DNA from: Chloroflexota bacterium
GTDB taxonomy: Bacteria > Chloroflexota > Anaerolineae > Aggregatilineales > UBA3940
Assembly: GCA_010092775.1 (NCBI GenBank)
Contig: JAADYZ010000063.1
Span: 1 to 5,775 of the forward strand
Direction of reading: 5' to 3'
Length of the DNA: 5,775 nucleotides
Shown: positions 1 to 4,138 of the stretch, one piece after another
Layout of the letters: each line of letters begins with the position of its first letter
How positions within the stretch are numbered: the stretch's first letter is position 1
Position numbers and translations under genes: made by a program
The notes under the pieces: model-generated
What the model saw: the letters and a program-made list of their open reading frames with translations, nothing else
The model's database searches: none
Told to the model about the DNA's origin: nothing

Positions 1-1057
1 GATAGAGGTCAAGGTAGACCGTCTTAGCTGGAAGCGCAGCCGGATTGTCTGCAAGGCGCCTCCGAAACAGGTCAAGCATGGAATTGAGAAACCCTATCAA
101 GTCTGGCACACGCATATACCAAGCATAGGGTTCGGTGTGGTAGGGACGATATTGGGTCAAGTAGGGCACGAGCGGATCATCTTCCCACAGCTCATGAAAG
201 TACATGCGCAAGGGATTGTGCTCCGTTTGAAACGACACGATTTCATCGCGCAGGGCGGGCAGCAGCCAGGGGATGATTTGAAAGATCGGACCAGTCAACA
301 CCAACTGGTCAATGCCTTGCACACGATTCTGGTTGTACAAGCGTTGATTAAGCAAGATATAGCCAATCACATGGTCATCCTCCACGATCACCCTTAACCA
401 GCGACGATTGGAATTGTCCACCTGTAGTTGGGTGAGGATGTAGCGCCAATACGTTTCAGAGCGCTCCACTGTGATCAGCTTATCGGTCCGATGTTGATCA
501 TACAGGGCCATGATCTGGGGCAAATCCGCCTCGGTCCATTCACGGAGTTCAAAGCGCGACTCCGGTGTCTTCTGCGGCAAGAAGCCAAAGGTGATTCCAG
601 TGCCGCCACCCAGTCTTAGAGCGTATTCATACCCGAACTGCCGATAATAGTAATCAATGCCAGTGATGCCTTGAACCGGTAGATGGAGATCAGCACAGCG
701 CTGGTGCATGGCCTCAAACTGAGCGCGGACCAGTCCTCTACGTCGGTATTCCTGCAGGGTGCAGACAATCTCTGGCCGCCCCACTCCGAAGGGAACGCCG
801 TCAAAGAACCAGGTCTGCGGGATTAGGATCAGGCTGGAGACAATCTGGCCGTTGCTGGTGTCTTCCACCACAAACGCATCATCCCAGGCAATCGTCGGAT
901 GATGGCCGCTAAGCATGTCGTAGGTCCACGCGGCGATTTGGACAGCAGGTTGGTCGTCTTCTGCAAAGACGACGCGCTGAGTCTCAGCGAGTTTATCGAT
1001 GTCTTCAGTTGACTGGACCGTGCGCAAGATCAAGCCATCGCCTAAGTCACGGCGCAT
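1..1057 (-). CDS. GNAT N-acetyltransferase, Eis-like, C-terminus cut by window edge
   Basis: This frame is open from an ATG at 1057-1055 to the left edge, giving 352 visible residues without a stop. Residues about 9-150 form a GNAT fold. The acetyl-CoA-binding signature is the segment EYRRRGLVRAQFEAMH near residues 103-118 (Q/RxxGxG/A-type loop and following helix). It is followed by GITGIDYYYRQFGYEYAL near 130-147, a conserved stretch in this subgroup. Residues about 168-275 resemble a second GNAT-like half. The segment beginning MRVPDLIGFL near 315 looks like the start of an SCP2/Eis-type C-terminal domain, which the window truncates. The expected activity is acetyl transfer from acetyl-CoA to an amine in the cytoplasm; the substrate is unknown. 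The start is supported by a weak AGGA at 1067-1070, 9 nt upstream. A TTG at 1099 is in frame but has no ribosome site. The gene lies 109 nt after the Nfu_N gene and probably has its own promoter. The family call is firm, the Eis-like domain layout less so. Confidence 0.85.
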   Translation of the reverse strand, partial: MRRDLGDGLILRTVQSTEDIDKLAETQRVVFAEDDQPAVQIAAWTYDMLSGHHPTIAWDDAFVVEDTSNGQIVSSLILIPQTWFFDGVPFGVGRPEIVCTLQEYRRRGLVRAQFEAMHQRCADLHLPVQGITGIDYYYRQFGYEYALRLGGGTGITFGFLPQKTPESRFELREWTEADLPQIMALYDQHRTDKLITVERSETYWRYILTQLQVDNSNRRWLRVIVEDDHVIGYILLNQRLYNQNRVQGIDQLVLTGPIFQIIPWLLPALRDEIVSFQTEHNPLRMYFHELWEDDPLVPYLTQYRPYHTEPYAWYMRVPDLIGFLNSMLDLFRRRLADNPAALPAKTVYLDLY

Positions 1058-1066
1058 CGTTGTGTG

Positions 1067-1070
1067 TCCT
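1067..1070 (-). promoter_or_regulatory. Weak ribosome binding site of the GNAT gene
   Basis: The minus strand reads AGGA here, 9 nt before the ATG at 1057. It is short and slightly distant, but it is the only purine-rich stretch nearby and supports this ATG over the upstream in-frame TTG at 1099. Confidence 0.4.
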
Positions 1071-1079
1071 GTGTGGTGG

Positions 1080-1094
1080 CCGCCTCGGAGGCGG
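1080..1094. repeat. GC-rich palindrome in the GNAT leader
   Basis: The stretch reads CCGCCT-CGG-AGGCGG on the plus strand, a perfect 6-bp stem with a 3-nt loop. On the minus strand it falls between the predicted -10 box (1111-1116) and the AGGA ribosome site (1067-1070), so it would sit in the 5' untranslated leader of the acetyltransferase mRNA. No U-tract follows on either strand, so it is not a standard terminator. It could modulate translation or mRNA stability, or have no role. Confidence 0.4.
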
Positions 1095-1110
1095 ATCAAG
1101 ACGGAAGCCC

Positions 1111-1139
1111 ATTATACTGCGGGATGCGTGTACAGTCGA
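1111..1139 (-). promoter_or_regulatory. Putative sigma70-type promoter of the GNAT gene
   Basis: On the minus strand the sequence has TCGACT at 1139-1134 (4 of 6 matches to TTGACA), a 17-nt spacer, and a perfect TATAAT at 1116-1111. Transcription would begin near 1104, leaving a leader of about 47 nt before the ATG at 1057. The spacing is optimal and the site is intergenic, immediately upstream of a gene. No promoter of comparable quality was found elsewhere in the window. The -35 box overlaps one arm of the inverted repeat at 1135-1164, which would allow repression by a protein bound there. The prediction is from sequence only. Confidence 0.5.
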
Positions 1140-1164
1140 TCGGATAAGTCACACCACGATCGAC
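1135..1164. repeat. 8-bp perfect inverted repeat between the Nfu_N and GNAT genes
   Basis: GTCGATCG (1135-1142) and CGATCGAC (1157-1164) are perfect inverted copies separated by 14 nt. In the minus-strand transcript the stem can lengthen to 11 pairs using A-U, U-G and G-U pairs. It begins within the stop codon of the Nfu_N gene (1169-1167). No U-tract follows, so an intrinsic terminator is doubtful. It could be an mRNA 3' stabilising hairpin for the upstream operon, or a dyad operator, because its downstream arm overlaps the -35 box of the GNAT promoter. Confidence 0.5.
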
Positions 1165-1166
1165 CA

Positions 1167-1448
1167 TCACAGGAAGAAGTCGCGCAGCGCGTCGCTCACA
1201 TCTTCGATCAGGTCGTGCCATTCCACCTCAGGTTGGCGCGTTAAGGTGAGCGTATCGCCTTCCAGTTCAAGGGCGGCCAATCCGGGAATCATGAACAGGG
1301 TTTGCGCGATAGGCGACCCCTCATCGCCCTCCTGTGGCGAACGATAGACCTCACGCTCCCCGTTCGGCGTGAGGTCGAGATTGCTAATCATCTGCATTAC
1401 ATCAGGATGGTCAGAGGGTTCGATGTCGATGTCGATGTATTCAGTCAT
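1167..1448 (-). CDS. Small Nfu/NifU N-terminal-domain protein
   Basis: This 93-residue protein corresponds almost entirely to one Nfu N-terminal domain (Pfam Nfu_N type). Recognisable elements are the N-terminal beta strand with EPSDHPDVMQMISNLDLTP (about 10-28), the conserved GSPIAQTLFMIPGLAALEL stretch (about 44-62), the strand DTLTLTRQPEVEW (about 64-76), and a closing helix ending in LRDFFL. In full-length Nfu proteins this domain precedes a C-terminal CxxC domain that carries a [4Fe-4S] cluster. Here that domain is absent and the protein has no cysteine, so it cannot hold a cluster by itself. It may act as a client- or partner-binding module in the cytoplasm. It starts 9 nt after the lipoprotein stop codon with no clear ribosome site, which suggests translational coupling. 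The N-terminal IDIDIE is encoded by a threefold hexamer repeat (1421-1438). Confidence 0.82.
   Translation of the reverse strand: MTEYIDIDIEPSDHPDVMQMISNLDLTPNGEREVYRSPQEGDEGSPIAQTLFMIPGLAALELEGDTLTLTRQPEVEWHDLIEDVSDALRDFFL
1421..1438. repeat. Three tandem copies of a hexamer inside the Nfu_N gene
   Basis: CGATGT is repeated three times in a row on the plus strand. On the coding minus strand it reads ACATCG repeats and specifies the alternating Ile-Asp residues near the N-terminus. It keeps frame, so copy-number slippage would add or remove two residues without disrupting the protein. Confidence 0.6.
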
Positions 1449-1457
1449 GGGCAGAAG

Positions 1458-2147
1458 TTAGGGTACGGTCGGAATCTCAACCGCGTCATCATAGCTAAAC
1501 AAATCAACGGTCCAGGTGCTTTCGTCTGCTTCTGTGATGAGCAGTCGGACCACTTCGAAGGTCTGCGTATCAATCCAGATATCTAGATCGACGTCACCAG
1601 GATTCAAGACGCCGCCCACCAGCGCGGCGATCGATTCGCCATCAGCTTGCGCTGTGATGTGGTGACTTGGCACGCCTTCGATGTCCTCAGTGCCCACCAG
1701 CTCTGTCTCAGAAAGCGCCTGGGTCATCACAAAGGGGATACCGACATCCTGCGCAAAGAGCTGAGCAATGTCGAAGGTAGCGTCCAATTCGACAGGCGTA
1801 AACTCTGGGATCAGCGGTGGGAACTGCAAGAAGATGTCCTCACCCTGCCACAGTACGTCTGCTTCGCTGATCAGCCCGCTCAGTTCAACGCGAATGGTCG
1901 CTACAGCCTGATTAGGGCTTTGATAGGACCCTACCGCGCCCAGGATGTTAACCGTCCCAGCGCCCAGGTCTAGGCCAACCGGCGCCCCCTGACGTTCGAG
2001 CGCAAACTGCACGGTGTCAATGTCGCTCATGCGAAGCGCGCTTTGCGCCAGCACATCCTCGGCGGTGAGTGGGTCCTCGGTCGCACAGGCACTCAGCAGA
2101 AGCGCACTCACCGCTAGAACGGCAATCAAAATGATGTGGCGTTTCAT
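1458..2147 (-). CDS. LppX/LprAFG-like lipoprotein
   Basis: This 229-residue exported lipoprotein starts with a short lipoprotein signal peptide: KR at 2-3, a hydrophobic core (about 5-18) and the lipobox LSAC with the lipidated cysteine at 21. The mature part matches the LppX_LprAFG fold, a half-open beta barrel with a hydrophobic cavity. Family-like traits are the repeated amphipathic strands, GVPSHHITAQADGESIAALV (about 158-177), VDLDIWIDTQTFEVVRLLI (about 186-204), and an ending of the type 'SYDDAVEIPTVP'. Mycobacterial relatives (LprG, LppX) carry acylated glycolipids or phthiocerol lipids to the outer envelope. In this organism the ligand is unknown. A strong GAGGAG ribosome site lies 6 nt before the ATG. 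The gene begins 21 nt after the ArsA-type gene, so the two are probably cotranscribed. The lipoprotein call is firm; the LppX family assignment rests on pattern recognition. Confidence 0.82.
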   Translation of the reverse strand: MKRHIILIAVLAVSALLLSACATEDPLTAEDVLAQSALRMSDIDTVQFALERQGAPVGLDLGAGTVNILGAVGSYQSPNQAVATIRVELSGLISEADVLWQGEDIFLQFPPLIPEFTPVELDATFDIAQLFAQDVGIPFVMTQALSETELVGTEDIEGVPSHHITAQADGESIAALVGGVLNPGDVDLDIWIDTQTFEVVRLLITEADESTWTVDLFSYDDAVEIPTVP

Positions 2148-2153
2148 GGAAAT

Positions 2154-2159
2154 CTCCTC
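2154..2159 (-). promoter_or_regulatory. Strong ribosome binding site of the lipoprotein gene
   Basis: The minus strand reads GAGGAG, 6 nt before the ATG at 2147. It lies wholly inside the 21-nt gap after the ArsA-type stop codon and fixes the lipoprotein start. Confidence 0.75.
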
Positions 2160-2168
2160 ATCCTAAGG

Positions 2169-3359
2169 TCAACTCTCAGTCGCTGCAAAACGCAGCACCA
2201 GCAGACCGCTGTCCATCTTAGCCGACTCCAACTCGCGATGCCAGACTGTGCGCGGCAGCACAATGTTGCGTTTGTAATTGCCGACCAACAAGGTTAGTTC
2301 ATCTGATGAGCGATACAAATCTAGCTTGGATTTATCAGCCAGGGGCAGCGGGAGGGTCATTACATAGGTCCCGTCCTCTTCCTGATCCAGAGTTTGATTG
2401 GGGCCGGTGAAGAAGTGCTCGGTTGGATCGTCATCGCCATAGATTTCATTGGCCATCCGGCGAAGTAAGTCGAGCCCGCCCATTTCGTTGGGGAAGAGCG
2501 GCGCGGTCTTCAAGGGCAGCGGGTCGAACACTTCGTGGATGAGCTGCATGTGCTGCTTCTGCGAATCTTTCCAGGCCTGAAAATAGGGGTCAGATACCGT
2601 ATCGGGCAAGATGCGGTTCGCAATCACCGCATCGACTGGGTAGCCGTAGAGACTCAAATAGGTGTATGTCCGCTGGGTTTCTTTGATCACCATGCGCTCT
2701 GCGTTGACCACCAGCCGCATTGTCGAAATCTCGCGATCAGCCAGCATGGCCCGCACATCATCCAGCGTGTCGAATAGTTTCTGGATGGTTTCATAAGCTT
2801 CGCTCATGCGGACGGACTCTGTATCGTCACCGCCACCGCGGAAGGGGCTGCTGACCAGATCGCCGATGCGGGCGACGGTGCGTCCCCAGGGGAGGAAGCG
2901 TTCCACCCACCAGCGTGCGACATCCGGCAGGCTGAGCAGGCGCAGCGTTTCGGCGGTGGGGGCTGCGTCAATGACGATCACGTCGTATTTTTCGGTTTCG
3001 GCGTATTCGTTCAGCCACAATAGACTGGCGCCCTCTTCCAGGCCCGGCAGGATCGTTACTTCTTCCGCAATAACGTCGGCCGAGCCGCTGCGAAAGAAGA
3101 TGCCCATCATGAATTTCTGGAACTTGCCCCAGTATTTGTCGATCGAGTAGTTGACGTCCAATTCTTGTGCATCCAGATTGTCGGTCACCCGGACGGGCTC
3201 TGGACCCAAGTCTTGTTGTAGGGCATCGCCCAGCGAGTGCGCGTTGTCAGTGCTGACGACCAGTGAGCGGTAACCCAGATCGGCGGCCTTCAGGGCAGTA
3301 GCGGCTGATACGCTGGTTTTGCCGACGCCCCCCTTGCCGGTGTGTACAATAATCCGCAT
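2169..3359 (-). CDS. ArsA/Get3-family ATPase with C-terminal HSP20-like domain
   Basis: This 396-residue cytoplasmic P-loop ATPase belongs to the ArsA/Get3 branch of the SIMIBI (MinD-like) NTPases. Visible motifs are the deviant Walker A GKGGVGKT (8-15) with its signature lysine, a switch I STDNAHSLGD (36-45; usually STDPAHS), and a switch II DAAPTAETLRLL (131-142; usually DTAPTGHTLRLL). Residues about 328-392 form beta strands resembling the ArsA_HSP20 domain, often found at the end of bacterial ArsA proteins. There is a single ATPase half, so it should work as a dimer, like Get3. The protein contains no cysteine at all. It therefore lacks both the arsenite-binding cysteines of plasmid ArsA and the zinc-binding CxxC of eukaryotic Get3. 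Arsenite export is unlikely, and no arsB or arsR is nearby. AAGGA lies 6 nt before the ATG. It is the first gene of a leftward operon with the lipoprotein and Nfu_N genes. The substrate or client is unknown. Confidence 0.9.
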   Translation of the reverse strand: MRIIVHTGKGGVGKTSVSAATALKAADLGYRSLVVSTDNAHSLGDALQQDLGPEPVRVTDNLDAQELDVNYSIDKYWGKFQKFMMGIFFRSGSADVIAEEVTILPGLEEGASLLWLNEYAETEKYDVIVIDAAPTAETLRLLSLPDVARWWVERFLPWGRTVARIGDLVSSPFRGGGDDTESVRMSEAYETIQKLFDTLDDVRAMLADREISTMRLVVNAERMVIKETQRTYTYLSLYGYPVDAVIANRILPDTVSDPYFQAWKDSQKQHMQLIHEVFDPLPLKTAPLFPNEMGGLDLLRRMANEIYGDDDPTEHFFTGPNQTLDQEEDGTYVMTLPLPLADKSKLDLYRSSDELTLLVGNYKRNIVLPRTVWHRELESAKMDSGLLVLRFAATES

Positions 3360-3365
3360 CGTTTT

Positions 3366-3370
3366 TCCTT
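3366..3370 (-). promoter_or_regulatory. Ribosome binding site of the ArsA-type gene
   Basis: The minus strand reads AAGGA, 6 nt before the ATG at 3359. The next codons match the expected N-terminal strand and Walker A loop of the family, so the start is well fixed. Confidence 0.7.
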
Positions 3371-3431
3371 GAGTGAACCCAAAATGTTACGAGATTGGAC
3401 AGATCATGTGGACCTGTCATTGAGTTTTACG

Positions 3432-3457
3432 TGGCAAAGCGTGCCAGGTTGCACGCT
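3432..3457. repeat. Two overlapping palindromes in the divergent intergenic region
   Basis: TGGCA-N5-TGCCA (3432-3446) overlaps AGCGTGC-CAGGTT-GCACGCT (3438-3457, a perfect 7-bp stem with a 6-nt loop). Both use the bases at 3442-3444, so they cannot form hairpins together. They lie between the start codons of the divergent ArsA-type and Tat-lipoprotein genes, where an operator would be expected. No U-tract follows. I found no convincing -35/-10 pair on either strand here, so the regulatory role is inference. Confidence 0.4.
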
Positions 3458-3554
3458 AGAGTTTAGCAAGGGCAGGCGTTTATCACCCGTCTAAGAAGCG
3501 TTGGAGAGCGCATAGCACAAATCTCAGGTTGTTGGTACCTTAGGTGTCGATGTG

Positions 3555-4067
3555 ATGACAGCGAAAGAACATGCTTTGAACAAGTCCCAAACGCCTCGGC
3601 GCTCCTTCTTGAAGTTTGGCCTATTAACTGGTGCGCTTGTTGGCTGCCAGGCGGTCGGTGTTGTCCCTGGCGTACCGGCGGCGAATCCCACCTCATCCTT
3701 GCCAGTCGCAGCCACCCGCACTGTTGAGATTCGCTACCAGCTCGTGGGGGATGCGGTGGCTTACAGCGCCAATCCAAATGGCTGTGACCGCACGACCATC
3801 CAGGGGACAGTGCGAGACCTCGCCGGGAACGGCGTCGGTAGCCTGACGGTGCATGTCTGGGCGGACGATGGGAGTTGGGATAACGCGCTGCTGACCGACG
3901 GCGGCGGCTTCTATTCCGTCGATGTGATGGACAACGTCAGTACCCTTACCTATAAGGTCCAACTGGTTGACTCCAGCGGGGCCATCCTCTACAGCGATGT
4001 CGTGGTTGCCCAGGCCATCCCCGACTGCAACCTCAATCTGATGACCTTGGATTTTGTTGCCAGCTAG
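3555..4067 (+). CDS. Tat-exported lipoprotein with one transthyretin/CNA-B-like beta domain
   Basis: This 170-residue protein (counted from the ATG at 3555) begins with a twin-arginine signal. RRSFLK occupies 15-20, then comes a hydrophobic run, then a lipobox ending LVGC with the cysteine at 31, so the folded protein is probably exported by Tat and lipid-anchored. A proline/alanine/serine-rich linker follows to about residue 55. The rest resembles a small prealbumin-like sandwich of the carboxypeptidase-regulatory/CNA-B type: TIQGTVRDLAGNGVGSLTVHVW (about 81-102), then DGGGFYSVDV and KVQLVDSSG strands. Cysteines 77 and 158 bracket the domain and could form a disulfide. There is no catalytic motif, so a binding or structural role outside the membrane is likely. 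A GTG at 3552 directly precedes the ATG and is an alternative start; AGGTG at 3542-3546 suits either. It is divergent from the ArsA-type gene and convergent with the M23 gene. The specific function is not recognised. Confidence 0.75.
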   Translation: MTAKEHALNKSQTPRRSFLKFGLLTGALVGCQAVGVVPGVPAANPTSSLPVAATRTVEIRYQLVGDAVAYSANPNGCDRTTIQGTVRDLAGNGVGSLTVHVWADDGSWDNALLTDGGGFYSVDVMDNVSTLTYKVQLVDSSGAILYSDVVVAQAIPDCNLNLMTLDFVAS

Positions 4068-4138
4068 CGCTGAACGGTTAACGAGGACCGAGTAGACAAT
4101 TTACTTAGAGCCGAGGGCTGTCCGCTCGAAGCTCCCAC
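4068..4138. other. Convergent intergenic gap without a clear terminator
   Basis: This 71-nt gap separates two converging stop codons, where a bidirectional terminator would be expected. Only short stems are visible, such as AGCC-GAG-GGCT, and none is followed by a run of T on either strand. Termination may be Rho-dependent or use a weak signal. Confidence 0.4.

Noticed and set aside
137..619. Plus-strand open frames at 137-397 and 428-619
   Set aside because: They are antisense to the acetyltransferase frame, which is continuous and carries clear GNAT motifs. Their translations show no recognisable domain.
616..804. Minus-strand 62-codon frame
   Set aside because: It lies inside the acetyltransferase gene in another frame. 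The real frame runs through this stretch without interruption.
999..1347. Overlapping plus-strand frames of 81 and 112 codons
   Set aside because: They cross the start of the GNAT gene, its promoter region and the Nfu_N gene in antisense, are arginine/serine-rich in the manner of shadow frames, and have no ribosome site.
1647..1973. Plus-strand 108-codon frame
   Set aside because: It is wholly antisense to the lipoprotein gene, which has a signal peptide, lipobox and strong ribosome site.
2169..3359. Arsenic-resistance locus
   Set aside because: The ATPase is of the ArsA family, but it has no metal-binding cysteines and no arsB, arsR, arsC or arsD neighbour is present.
3381..3395. Possible -10 box TAACAT on the minus strand upstream of the ArsA-type gene
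   Set aside because: It matches only 4 of 6 positions, and no -35 box lies at a suitable distance. The best upstream hexamer, ATGACA, is too far away.
3463..3962. Minus-strand frames of 104, 65 and 89 codons opposite the Tat lipoprotein gene
   Set aside because: The plus-strand protein has a coherent Tat signal, lipobox and beta domain. The minus-strand frames have none of these and look like shadows.
4068..4138. Intrinsic terminator between the convergent genes
   Set aside because: Only 4-bp stems are present and none is followed by a T-run on either strand.
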